From Leucaena leucocephala (Eukaryota; Streptophyta; Magnoliopsida; Fabales; Fabaceae): a stretch of 64,000 nucleotides of DNA. Shown piece after piece: positions 32,964 to 45,688 of this stretch. The position numbers and the translations under genes were made by a program. How positions within the stretch are numbered: position 1 is the first letter of the stretch; every line of letters starts with the position of its first letter. The notes beneath the pieces were generated by a model that saw only the letters and a program-made list of their open reading frames with translations, had not been told where the DNA came from and ran no database searches. Where the stretch lies: positions 13,577,750 to 13,641,749 of the forward strand of contig CM073551.1 of assembly GCA_037074615.1 (NCBI GenBank), given 5' to 3'.

Positions 32964-35623
32964 TGTAACATCCCAATTTTTGGGTCTAGTTCACCTAGGT
33001 TCAAAATGAGGAATGTGAGGAATATCCTAAGTCTTAAGCCTAGGAATTCTGCAGGAAGCTTGATATGGGCTGGCTCCTGTGTAAGATAACCTGATATGGG
33101 CGGGTTGTCGAGCTTTTCAATTAACGATGACTCCCGAAGAGTTTAAGGGATGAGTTATTGAAAGAGAATTTCTAGAACTTAAGATAAGGGATGAGAAGAT
33201 GAGTAATGAGGCTAGAAAGAGAATGTAGGGGCAAAATTGTAATTATGGGAAAGATCGGGCTGGTAGCCGATGAGTACCATATTTTGCCAGAAAATAGAGA
33301 AAATTATGCTGATCATTTCACTGAACTGTGAAATGTGCGTACGAGGTCTCTATGAGTATGAAAGAATTATGGAAAGTTTAAGGACAAAAAGGTGGGGTCC
33401 TTAAGTGTAATTTTAGCCAAATAAAAAGGGATTTAAATGAAAAGAAGAAAAGTTCCTTGGGGCTAAAGTGTAATTAAAGAAAGTCAGGCCAGAAGTGGTT
33501 TGGACTGTCCGACAGCATTTCAGTCCCAGATTTCATCGGTAGAGAGAGCAAGGGACGCTCGGTAATCTGGCTTAATACAGGAATTTTTGAAGACTCCAGA
33601 TAGCCAGAAATGGACTGATCGTTCAAAAGTTATAAAAATTCATACCGGATATCCTAGATTTCAGATCTAGGTGAGAAAATACAGGATGATACGTCCTTAT
33701 GGGGCGGATGTCAGGAAACTGATAGAATACCGATAGGAGGCCTGTAGAAAAAGTTATTCGCAAATTAGAAAATCCAGACGGGAGTGTGAGGCCTCCGGGT
33801 ATCCGATAGGAAAATTTATCGGTATTTGAAAAGGGACTGAATGAGTTCAGATAACCTCGGTCAGATGACTGATATGACTCACAGGGATGCCTGAACACCG
33901 CAGGCCAGTGTATCGGACAGAAGGAGCCGGTGTCCGGATATGTGTATAAACGGTGAATAATAGATAAAATATTCAATAATTATTAACAGGGGAAGATTCC
34001 TCGTAATACGTGCCATGAAGGTAATGGACCCTGAGAGGCCCAATATGGTGCCAACAAGGCCCAGTAAGACACTTGGACTGATAGGTGGGCCAGTGTCCGG
34101 CAGAACCCCGGAAAAGTGCGAAATTACAAAAATGCCCCTGTGTTGTACTAAAGGGGTAGTAGATGTATGAGGGCATTTTGGTCATTCTGGACAGGCCCAG
34201 GAGCCAAGGCACATACAGATAAAGTTACTTAGAGTCAGTATATGCCCTGACAGAGTACAGAAGGGTGTGAAATGACGATTTTACCCTTAGGGTTAAAATA
34301 GCGCAAGAAAGGGCACCCAAGGGTATTTTGGTAATTTGCCAAGGGAAGTTTCTTGGGAATCGAGCCATCAGAGTACTTGAGCTTGATCAGGATCCAAGAT
34401 AACATTCCCAGAGCCCAAAAACGTAGGCCCAGTGATATGTGGGAAAAAGTGGCATTAAAATACTATTTTAATGCTGTTTCAATAAAGTAAAGTTACTCGG
34501 TCGGCACGATAATCGAGGAGGTGATCAGATAAAGTCTGAGACTTATCTGGATAGCATTGGAAGGCGTGAAAGGTCCCTTCTAGGTGCCACATGGCGTAAT
34601 CTTAGCGGCAGAAGAAAAGTTGAGGACACGTATTACGGTGCAAGACTCTGGACCGGTACTGGACTGGACTGAACTGCTGAGTCAGCTGATGAGGTGTCCA
34701 GGAATTGTGACATGTGAAGAATGTGGCGATGAGGTGTCCCGGTGAGGTGTCCTGGATGATGTCATGCATGATGCAGTAAAAAGGAATAAAGAAAAATAGG
34801 AAAATCCAGGAAAAACCAGGACCACATGTTCAGATGGCTTCAAAATTACAGAAATACCATCCATTAAAGCTATGAATACCCCCTTCCCCTCCCATTTTAT
34901 GCATCCCACGTTTTTGGCAAGAAAAGAGAGAGAAAGAAGAGAGAGAAGGAGAAAGAAAGAAAGGAAGGAAGTTCTGGTGGAGTTGGAAGCAGTATAGAAG
35001 TTCTGGAGGTCTGCTTTTGAGGTAGTAACTAATCCTAGCTCTTATGTAATGTCTTTGTGATTTGTTGTGCTATTGTTTGGTTGGATTGTTGTCTTATATG
35101 TTATGCTTGAAGCTCTATTACAATGCTATGATCATATGTTATTGAATATGGAAGCACGCAGCATACTTATCTATACACAATCACAAGCAAGCACCGTCAC
35201 TCTGCATTACATATATTGTTATGATTATTACTACTGAGATTCCCCAGAATCTCATTCCCATATATAACATTACAGGGGAGGTGCTGTCAAAATAAAATCT
35301 GGAAATTTTAAGAGACGCCGTTAGGCTGCCAAAATTCTAGCAACGAAGAAGGAACTGATACGTACTGTGTACGTAGGTGCTGTCTAAGGAGGCTGGAAGT
35401 GAGTGGACCTAGCCGGTTCATCCAGTCTTTCCTGGGTACTTACGTAGAATGGTAGCTCCTACGGGAATTACCGAATCGGTACAAGATCGGTTACTTTCTA
35501 CAGAAGGAATGTAGTGGTTGTGCTGCCGGAGTTTAGGCAGGAAAAGATGTAATAGAAATATGATAATTTGCTGTATGCCTTGTTGTATGACATTTTATTA
35601 TTTAATAATAAATATTATTTGGC
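32964..35623 (+). mobile_element. Truncated LTR related to the 19762 solo LTR
   Basis: Starts TGTAACATCC at 32964 and follows the 19762 LTR, lacking about 160 bp near its start and about 320 bp at its end. It inserted into element A; the left flank GAATC would be the duplication, but the right one is deleted. The TATA position reads TATGAATA (near 34870), a change from TATAAATA. It cannot be told whether this was a solo LTR or a 5' LTR. Confidence 0.8.
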
Positions 35624-35641
35624 ACGTAATGCCCCAGATGT
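35624..35641. other. Inverted filler at a deletion junction
   Basis: ACGTAATGCCCCAGATGT sits between the truncated LTR and the resumed satellite. It is the exact reverse complement of 25543-25560, which lies in the terminal part of the related LTR that is missing here. This fits a templated repair insertion. Confidence 0.6.
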
Positions 35642-35642
35642 C

Positions 35643-38600
35643 ATAGGACCAGAGGAAAGTTCTGCATATCCATTTCATCTTTATCTCCTTCTTCTTCTTC
35701 CATCATGACTGCTCGCTGCTATGCTTTCTATTGCTGCTGGACTTCAGAAGACAATGCAAGGCTAAGCTGCTGTGCTCTCTTGGAGATGACACCAAACCAG
35801 AATCCTTGAGCTGAACAGGGAGTTCATTGTGTTTTCAATTAAGTTTTGATTGTATCGAGCTGATGTAATTAATTCTGTGATTACTAATGCAATTCGAGAA
35901 GTAGATGACAAAGAAGTAGGGAAACAAGTCGGATTTCTTATTTCTGCATAAATGATCTTTTGATTAATTCTCATCTTTGATCAAGTTGAACATAGTTATG
36001 ATTAATTGAAGTGATTCTGTCTAATTCATATTCTGCTATCTCTAAGTTGAATGATTCCTATTCTCTGCTCAATGTCTCCGAGTTTTAGCTTTGATTGAGA
36101 TTTAGCTAGCGAGTTGTTAGCTAACACATTCTATTCAACTGATTAACTTCTCATATTCCGTGGATAATGAAGGTAAGCTAATCTCCAAGGGAACGCATTT
36201 GTCACTGATACATTTCACCATCTTTTAAGCACTTAAAATCAGAAACAATAGCATAGGATTTTACATTCAGTCTTAGTTCAAACAGTTCAACACAACTCAT
36301 CTGCTTAATTTGTTAATTTGTGGCTCAATAGATTAATTAGGTGCCTGATAAACTCATACTTGTACTACTTTTTAATATGTTAAAAGAATGTTTATTATTG
36401 ATTCTTATCCTCACATTTCCTACTATATCGAGCAAATTAGTTAATAATATGAAATTGGACAAGTGGGAATTTAAATGATGTGATTTTAGTGCTTAATTGG
36501 ATAAATAATATATTAAATCTCCATTTTAAGTCAACACAGCAATCAATCAGCAAAGTAGAGCATTCCTATGAAATTCGGTCACGACCTGATGTACCCAACA
36601 TCGCGAACGTACGTCCATCAACAAAGAAGAGCATTCTCTGTAACTATTAGTCGCGACCGAACTTCAATGTAGAAATCAATCAGCGAATGACTTAAAGGAA
36701 AGACGGCTGGACAGGAGGAGAAGGAAGCATGTGCTGCTGAAGAAGAGCATTCACGTGGGAAATGTGGCTGAGAAGAACAGATTCAGTCGTGCATGTGCTG
36801 GATCTAGGAGCTAATAATAGAAGCAATTGGGTTGACGGCTGGAACATGTGCTGCTACAGATGGAACATGTGTTGGATCCACATCTGATAACAGATTGGAA
36901 GTGGGAGATCAAGCATGTGCTGTAACAGAACAGAACTCCACACATCTGGCACTATTCATGCGCACAACATCCTCTCACACCGTTCACATTACCTCCAAAT
37001 CAATCATGCTGACAGAGTAGATCCATATCAGCACCTGAGATTCAATCATCACCCATCCCACACTTCTGCTATATATTACACAGACTACACATCCATTGTG
37101 GGGACCCATCATTCATAGTTCATATCACACTCCACGGACCACTCTTCTCTCCATCTTCATTTTCTCTTCTACAACTTCCTCTGTTCTAGTCAATAGGACC
37201 AGAGGAAAGTTCTACATATCCATTTCATCTTTATCTCCTTCTTCTTCTTCCATCATGACTGCTCGCTGCTATGCTTTCTATTGCTGCTGGACTTCAGAAG
37301 ACAATGCAAGGCTAAGCTGCTGTGCTCTCTTGGAGATGACACCAAACCAGAATCCTTGAGCTGAACAGGGAGTTCATTGTGTTTTCAATTAAGTTTTGAT
37401 TGTATCGAGCTGAGGTAATTAATTCTGTGATTACTAATGCAATTCGAGAAGTAGATGACAAAGAAGTAGGGAACCGAGTCGGATTTCTTATTTCTGCATA
37501 AATGATCCTTTGATTAATTCTCATCTTTGATCAAGTTGAACATAGTTGTGATTAATTGAAGTGATTCTGTCTAATTCATATTCTACTATCTCTAAGTTGA
37601 ATGATTCCTATTCTCTGTTCAATGTCTACGAGTTGTAGCTTTGATTGAGATTTAGCTGGCGAGTTGTTAGCTAACAAATTCTATTCAACTGATTAACTTC
37701 TCATATTCCGTGGATAATGAAGGTAAGCTAATCTCCAAGGGAACGCATTTGTCACTGATACATTTCTCCATCTTTTAAGAACTCAAAATCAGAAACAACA
37801 GCATAGGATTTTACATTCAGTCTTAGTTCAAACAGTTCAACACAACTCATCTGCTTAATTTGTTAATTTGTGGCTCAATAGATTAATTAGGTGCCTGATA
37901 AACTCATATTTGTACTACTTTTTAATATGTTAAAAGAATGTTTATTATTGATTCTTATCCTCACATTTCCTACTACATTGAGCAAATTAGTTAATAATAT
38001 GAAATTGGAAAAGTGGCAATTTAAATGATGTGATTTTAGTGCTTAATTGGATAAAGAATATATTAAATGTCCATTTTAAGTCAACACAGCAATCAATCAG
38101 CAAAGTAGAGCATTCCTGTGAAATTCGGTCACGACCTGATGTACCCAACATCGCGACCGTACGTCCATCAACAAAGAAGAGCATTCTCTGTAACTATTAG
38201 TCGCGACCTGATGTAATCTTAGTCGCGACCGAACTTCAATGTAGAAATCAATCAGCGTATGACTTAAAGGAAAGACGGATGGACAGGAGGAGATGGAAGC
38301 ATGTGCTGCTGAAGAAGAGCATTCACGTGGGAAATATGGCTGAGAAGAACAGATTCATTCGTGCATGTGCTGGATCTAGGAGCTAATAATAGAAGCAATT
38401 GGGTTGACGGCTGGAACATGTGCTGCTACAGATGGAACATGTGTTGGATCCACATCTGATAACAGATTGGAAGTGGGAGATCAAGCATGTGCTGTAACAG
38501 AACAGAACTCCACACATCTGGCACTATTCACGCGCACAACATCCTCTCACACCGTTCACATTACCTCCAAATCAATCATGCAGACAGAGTAGATCCATAT

Positions 38601-41290
38601 CAGCACCTGAGATTCAATCATCACCCATCCCACACTTCTGCTATATATTACACAGACTACACATCCATTGTGGGGACCCATCATTCATAGTTCATATCAC
38701 ACTCCACGGACCACTCTTCTCTCCATCTTCATTTTCTCTTCTACAACTTCCTCTGTTCTAGTCAATAGGACCAGAGGAAAGTTCTGCATATCCATTTCAT
38801 CTTTATCTCCTTCTTCTTCTTCCATCATGACTGCTCGCTGCTATGCTTTCTATTGCTGCTGGACTTCAGAAGACAATGCAAGGCTAAGCTGCTGTGCTCT
38901 CTTGGAGATGACACCAAACCAGAATCCTTGAGCTGAACAGGGAGTTCATTGTGTTTTCAATTAAGTTTTGATTGTATCGAGCTGATGTAATTAATTCTGT
39001 GTTTACTAATGCAATTCGAGAAGTAGATGACAAAGAAGTAGGGAACCGAGTCGGATTTCTTATTTCTGCATAAATGATCCTTTGATTAATTCTCATCTTT
39101 GATCAAGTTGAACATAGTTGTGATTAATTGAAGTGATTCTGTCTAATTCATATTCTACTATCTCTAAGTTGAATGATTCCTATTCTCTGTTCAATGTCTA
39201 CGAGTTGTAGCTTTGATTGAGATTTAGCTGGCGAGTTGTTAGCTAACAAATTCTATTCAACTGATCAACTTCTCATATTCCGTGGATAATGAAGGTAAGC
39301 TAATCTCCAAGGGAACGCATTTGTCACTGATACATTTCTCCATCTTTTAAGCACTCAAAATCAGAAACAACAGCATAGGATTTTACATTCAGTCTTAGTT
39401 CAAACAGTTCAACACAACTCATCTGCTTAATTTGTTAATTTGTGGCTCAATAGATTAATTAGGTGCCTGATAAACTCATATTTGTACTACTTTTTAATAT
39501 GTTAAAAGAATGTTTATTATTGATTCTTATCCTCACATTTCCTACTACATTGAGCAAATTAGTTAATAATATGAAATTGGAAAAGTGGCAATTTAAATGA
39601 TGTGATTTTAGTGCTTAATTGGATAAAGAATATATTAAATGTCTATTTTAAGTCAACACAGCAATCAATCAGCAAAGTAGAGCATTCCTGTGAAATTCGG
39701 TCACGACCTGATGTACCCAACATCGCGACCGTACGTCCATCAACAAAGAAGAGCATTCTCTGTAACTATTAGTCGCGACCTGATGTAATCTTAGTCGCGA
39801 CCGAACTTCAATGTAGAAATCAATCAGCGAATGACTTAAAGGAAAGACGGCTGGACAGGAGGAGATGGAAGCATGTGCTGCTGAAGAAGAGCATTCACGT
39901 GGGAAATATGGCTGAGAAGAACAGATTCATTCGTGCATGTGCTGGATCTAGGAGCTAATAATAGAAGCAATTGGGTTGACGGCTGGAACATGTGCTACAA
40001 CAGATTGAACATGTGTTGGATCCACATCTGATAACAGATTGGAAGTGGGAGATCAAGCATGTGCTGTAACAGAACAGAACTCCACACATCTGGCACTATT
40101 CACGCGCACAACATCCTCTCACACCGTTCACATTACCTCCAAATCAATCATGCAGACAGAGTAGATCCATATCAGCACCTGAGATTCAATCATCACCCAT
40201 CCCACACTTCTGCTATATATTACACAGACTACACATCCATTGTGGGGACCCATCATTCATAGTTCATATCACACTCCACGGACCACTCTTCTCTCCATCT
40301 TCATTTTCTCTTCTACAACTTCCTCTGTTCTAGTCAATAGGACCAGAGGAAAGTTCTGCATATCCATTTCATCTTTATCTCCTTCTTCTTCTTCCATCAT
40401 GACTGCTCGCTGCTATGCTTTCTATTGCTGCTGGACTTCAGAAGACAATGCAAGGCTAAGCTGCTGTGCTCTCTTGGAGATGACACCAAACCAGAATCCT
40501 TGAGCTGAACAGGGAGTTCATTGTGTTTTCAATTAAGTTTTGATTGTATCGAGCTGATGTAATTAATTCTGTGATTACTAATGCAATTCGAGAAGTAGAT
40601 GACAAAGAAGTAGGGAACCGAGTCGGATTTCTTATTTCTGCATAAATGATCCTTTGATTAATTCTCATCTTTGATCAAGTTGAACATAGTTGTGATTAAT
40701 TGAAGTGATTCTGTCTAATTCATATTCTACTATCTCTAAGTTGAATGATTCCTATTCTCTGTTCAATGTCTACGAGTTGTAGCTTTGATTGAGATTTAGC
40801 TGGCGAGTTGTTAGCTAACAAATTCTATTCAACTGATCAACTTCTCATATTCCGTGGATAATGAAGGTAACCTAATCTCCAAGGGAACGCATTTGTCACT
40901 GATACATTTCTCCATCTTTTAAGCACTCAAAATCAGAAACAACAGCATAGGATTTTACATTCAGTCTTAGTTCAAACAGTTCAACACAACTCATCTGCTT
41001 AATTTGTTAATTTGTGGCTCAATAGATTAATTAGGTGCCTGATAAACTCATATTTGTACTACTTTTTAATATGTTAAAAGAATGTTTATTATTGATTCTT
41101 ATCCTCACATTTCCTACTACATTGAGCAAATTAGTTAATAATATGAAATTGGAAAAGTGGCAATTTAAATGATGTGATTTTAGTGCTTAATTGGATAAAG
41201 AATATATTAAATGTCCATTTTAAGTCAACACAGCAATCAATCAGCAAAGTAGAGCATTCCTGTGAAATTCGGTCACGACCTGATGTACCC
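35643..41290 (+). repeat. 1572-bp satellite, segment 3
   Basis: Resumes 44 bp further into the monomer than where it broke at 26835. Monomers start at 37047, 38619 and 40191, exactly 1572 bp apart, and look nearly identical. The interrupted unit ending at 37046 has also lost one 22-bp motif period near 36655. The last unit is cut after 1100 bp by element B, next to TACCC (41286-41290). Confidence 0.93.
41286..41290. repeat. Target site duplication of element B, left copy (TACCC)
   Basis: TACCC on the left. On the right the satellite resumes with TCCC (48936-48939), i.e. the same word lacking the A. With one copy removed the monomer is 1100 + 472 = 1572 bp. Confidence 0.8.
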
Positions 41291-42158
41291 TGAAACATCC
41301 TCCCTTACAGCCCTCAGAGTACACTAGCGGAAGCAATATTAACTTTATTATGCGTTAGCTTCATAATCCAAAATTTGAATATGCCAAACATTATTTATCA
41401 TTGAATCATAAAATGTCATACAATATGGCATATACAACAAGACATATACATAATCCTCATATCTCTATTACATCTCATTCTGCCTAAACTTCGGCAGCAT
41501 AACCGCTACGCTTCAGCTGTACAAAGAACTGAACCGTACTGATTCGGTAATTCCCTCATGAGAACTACCATTCTACGTAGTACCCAGGAAAGACTAGATG
41601 AACCGGCTAGGTCCACTCACTTCTAGCCTCCTTAGACAGCACTACGTACACAGTACTTATCATATACTGATGTTCAGTCTTAACTTGGGCAGCATAACGG
41701 CGTCTTCTGGCTTTCTCAAAATCTACTTCAACATAACCTCCCTGTAATGGGTTATGGATGGGGATGAGATTCGGGGGAATCTCAGTAGCAACAATCATAA
41801 CAATATATGTAATGCAGAGTGACAGTGCTTGCTTGTGATTGTGTACAGATAAGTATGCTGCGTGCTTCCATGCTTAATAACATATGACCATAGCATTACA
41901 GCAGAGCTTCAGACATAACATATAAGACAACAATCCAACCAAACAATAGCACATCAAATCACAAAGTCATTACATAGAAGCTAGGATTAGTTACTACCTG
42001 GCTAGCTCAGCAGAACCCTACTATCTCTATTCTGCTTCCAGCTCCGCCAGAACTTCCTTTCTTCCTTTCTCCTTTCTCTTTTCCTTTCCTTCCCTTTCCC
42101 TCTCTTCTTTCTCTCTCATTCTCCTCTTGCTCTTGCGCAAGTGAAGGCCATGGGGGGG

Positions 42159-42166
42159 TATTTATA
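42159..42166 (-). promoter_or_regulatory. LTR TATA box, element B 3' LTR
   Basis: TATAAATA then CCCCCC on the - strand, downstream of the GTCGCGAC array in element sense. Confidence 0.55.
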
Positions 42167-42732
42167 GCCTCCCTCAATGGCATATCCGTAGTTTCTATGA
42201 ACTTTGATCCTGCGGTCCTGGTTTTTCCTGGATTTTCCTATTTTCTTTAATTCCTTATTTACTGCATCATCATGCCAACTCACCAGGACACCTCAGCAGC
42301 ATATTTTTCACATGCTTGAATTCCCGGGACACCTCAGCATGCTGACTCACCGGTCCAGTCTCTTGCCTCGTAATGCGTGCCCTCAACTTTATCTGCTTTC
42401 TGCAGACTAATGCCATGTGACAACTGGAAGAGACCTTGCACGTTTCCCAATGCCACCCAGATAAGTCCCAGACTTATCTGATCACCTCCTCGGTTATCGT
42501 GCCTCCTCGGTTATCGCGCCAACCGAGTATCTTTACTTTACTGAATCATTACTTTAATGCCATGTGGCCTCTTGCAGGACCCATGAGTACACCTTATCAG
42601 TCCACCTCATGGTTTCCAGATAACCTTTCCTGTATCTGATATCCTGCCTCCGGTCTATCTCCAACCAGGTAACTATCTCTCTTGGACCTTCACCACTCTT
42701 GGCCCATACGATTAGCGCCACTTTAGTCACTA

Positions 42733-43051
42733 GTCGCGACCTCAACATCATCTTGTCGCGACCTTATAATTCTGTGTACATTAGTCGCGACCACAACATT
42801 CTTTCGTCGCGACCATAACACAATCTAGTCGCGGACATAACATTTTCTAGTCGCAACCAGCCCATTTCACCTATTAATCGCGACACACACATCATTCAGT
42901 CGCGTCTAAACCTTTCTGCCATTACTAGTCGCGACCATACTTATTTCAAGTCGCGACCATACTACTTTCTCGTCACGTATGGCTCTTTCTGTAACCATTA
43001 GTCGCGACCATACTGCTCTCTAGTCGCGACCTAAATGATCAGCTCGCAACC
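42733..43051 (-). repeat. GTCGCGAC array, 22/29-bp spacing, in element B 3' LTR
   Basis: On the + strand, copies of TAGTCGCGACC or one-to-three-base variants start (at the G) at 42733, 42755, 42784, 42806, 42828, 42850, 42877, 42899, 42928, 42950, 42972, 43001, 43023 and about 43043. Intervals are 22, 29, 22, 22, 22, 27, 22, 29, 22, 22, 29, 22 and about 20. Sequence between motifs is largely unrelated. It lies upstream of the LTR promoter. Confidence 0.85.
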
Positions 43052-44173
43052 TTTATCCTTTACATCATCCCACATGGCCATTCTACCCCTTGGGACTTCC
43101 ACTGTTTGCACATAAGTCCTCGTACCTTTACTTACTCGCAGCTTAGTCCCTAAAAACTCTCTTATGTCTCTGGGACTTCTGCTCAAAAGGGGTCTGGTAG
43201 CCTCTCATTCTCAGGCTATTTCCGTGTCTGAAGGCCTGAAAATTGGGATGTTACATTTCTCCTCCCCTTTAAATAAATTTCGTCCTCGAAATTTAATCAG
43301 TACCATAGCCAAATTAACTTAACATCTGGCAAAGTACGCATCATAACTGTACATCTCTTCGTAACATGTCTTTCTTTCTCTGGGTTAATCCAATCAGAGT
43401 TGAAATCTGCTTTCCTCTTATGGACCACTTACTGCACTTATGAGTAGTGTCCATTTCTTTCATATGAAATTCTCTCGAATATTACTGTATTCGGGAATTT
43501 TTCTTCTAACTACTCATCATACTTGTAGCATTTCATCTTTCTTTGCACTTAACTTCATACAGAGAGAGGACTTACGCAGCTATTCTTTCTTTACTTTGCT
43601 GCTAAACAAAAGCACCTACTCTAACATGCATAATGCTTGGCCAACATACTGCAGGACTGCATACCTGCTTATGAATGCAAAGCTCTAACATCGGAGCTTA
43701 AGCATTCCTGTTCTAACTAGGCACAGCTCTAACACTCGGAGCTTGCATAGTTTTAGCATAACATTAAGCCTAACATCTCATGCAAAGAGTGAAAGCTCTC
43801 ATTTTCTATTCTCTTTCATAGCATAACATTCAAACATCTGATTCCTACCAAACAGGGAGCCTCTCTGTCTGTTCATACAATACACATCTCTAGGTGCGTG
43901 TCATATTACACGTTTACTACCGTGTATCTCATTACATGCCTTTGATACGTTATCATGGCATATCTAGCCCACTCTAGCTATCTCATGGTGTATTTCACCC
44001 TTTCATAACTTATCTTGTCTTATCACAAGACTAACATAAGACTGGCTTTCTCTTTTTCATAGAACTGTGTTCTATCTCAGCCTTGCCTTAGACCCTCTTC
44101 TCTAGGTCTTCTCTAGCCTTTTAATCTCTTTACCCCTCATCTGGTAATCTTTATCTACTCATACTTTTCTATT

Positions 44174-44300
44174 CTTATTACATTGAGGATTTTCTTCTCT
44201 GCTTCTCAGAGAATTCTCTTCTCTGCTTCTTATTACACAGAGGATTCTCTTCTCTGCTTCTTATTACACAGAGGATTCTTTTCTCTGCTTCTCAGGCATA
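44174..44300 (-). repeat. Short tandem repeat, about 31-bp unit
   Basis: On the + strand, TTATTACACAGAGGATTCTC followed by TTCTCTGCTTC recurs, with one diverged first copy (ATTACATTGAGG) and a copy starting CAGAGAATTC. The equivalent site in element A has a single copy, so the expansion is specific to B. Confidence 0.7.
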
Positions 44301-44543
44301 CTTCTACAAAACTTTGAATCTCAGTACTCAGATTTAAACTTGGACTCCATCTTCGTTTAAGGGAAAGCTAAGTTCAGTCTGTAGACTAGAGGCTACCTGA
44401 GGAAAATCATTATAAAACAATTTCTCTGGGTCAGGTTATCAACTAGTGAAACTTCCCTACCTTAACTTCGTCTTTGGCATTCATCTTCCCAAAGAGATAC
44501 TACATCGTACTCATGTCTCATGGCTCATTACTTTCCTTAGGCT

Positions 44544-44693
44544 AGGTCTAACTGCGACCTCGGGATCTAACTGCGATCAACCATTAGCCTCTTCAGAATC
44601 TAACTGGGACTCTGGATCTGTTAGGATCTAACTGCGACCCTGGAGCCATGTTAGGATCTAACTGTGACCCTCCAGAATCTAACTGTGATTCTG
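44544..44693 (-). ncRNA. Row of six constant-loop stem-loops in element B
   Basis: Same order and spacing as in A: AGGTC/GACCT (44544), GATC/GATC (44564), TTCAGAATC/GACTCTGGA (44592), AGGATC/GACCCT (44623 and 44653) and CAGAATC/GATTCTG (44673). Loops are TAACTGC, TAACTGG or TAACTGT on the + strand. Loop starts are offset by 19, 33, 28, 30 and 21 bp in A, B and C alike. Function unknown. Confidence 0.6.
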
Positions 44694-45688
44694 TTGTACC
44701 GTAGATCTCCCGAAGATCTTAAACCAACAGACTAAGTTATAAGGTTAACTGCTTCCACCTGTTGATAATTCCATAAAAATTTTATAGCCTCACATCATTT
44801 ACCCAGACTTTACTTACTTCCTCTCTTACTCAGGAGTTCCTTCTCATCTTTCTTACTTTACTGTGGCTTACCATTGGCTTGTGCCATCATGGTCTAACCA
44901 CCTGCCATTGCCTTCTACTGCTATGGCCTCATCATAACTCATCTGTGCTCTAACTGTGAACCATTTGAACTATGCTCCAACTGCGAGCATCCTGTATCAG
45001 ATCCAACTCTTATCTGAAGAGTGATCTATACTCATCTGAATCTAGCTCTATCTGAGAGCCATCTGTTTCAGATCCAACTCTTATCTGAAGAGTGATCTAA
45101 AAACAATCTCTTTACTCTTATCTGCTTACCATTCCGCTTAATAGAAATGGTCCTGAGTACTATATTCATAAGTCTGCAGAATTACCTGAGTAACTTCAAA
45201 CATATCTGAATATCATAACTTATTGTCCCATGAACTGAGACTATCTATCATCCTCAATACATATCTCATTACATGTCATATGGTATGGGAGCAACATACT
45301 TTCTCATCTCATATATACTCTACCCTTCATGTACTGTAAAAGGGAGTATTCATTCATCATGGCATACTCTAACATGCATGTCATCATATGACAATTGCAA
45401 GGAGATGCAACTATCATAACTTATGGCATCATAAGCCATATCATCATCATACTTTGCTCAACCATCCATCAGACTAACTAAACCTCAAGACATATTCTGT
45501 CTATCTCAGGCTGCCATGCTACCCTCTTATTAAGGTACAGACTCAACCCTTCATCACTCTTTCTTACATAGGGGAGTCACTGTATCCCGTAATCTGTGGC
45601 TACCTTCTACTATCTCATTTCTTCTTTTTGTCTATCTATCAGTCTCAGTCTATTCTTGACCAGACTGTGGTTCCTTATCGGCCTTTAC

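Larger units (their letters stand above)
41291..43255 (-). repeat. 3' LTR of element B (1965 bp)
   Basis: On the - strand begins TGTAACATCC (43255) and ends GGATGTTTCA (41291). TATAAATA at 42159-42166 on the - strand. The GTCGCGAC array occupies 42733-43051, early in the LTR in element sense (U3, upstream of the TATA box). Confidence 0.92.

Noticed and set aside
37096..37359. 87-codon frame repeated in each satellite monomer (also 38668, 40240, 49461, 51033)
   Set aside because: Low-complexity Ser/Thr-rich translation, overlapping frames on both strands, and disrupted in several monomers; no sign of selection as protein.
42733..43051. CRISPR-like array impression from regularly spaced repeats
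   Set aside because: The repeat core is only about 11 bp, the spacing is too short, no cas genes are present, and the context is a plant LTR.
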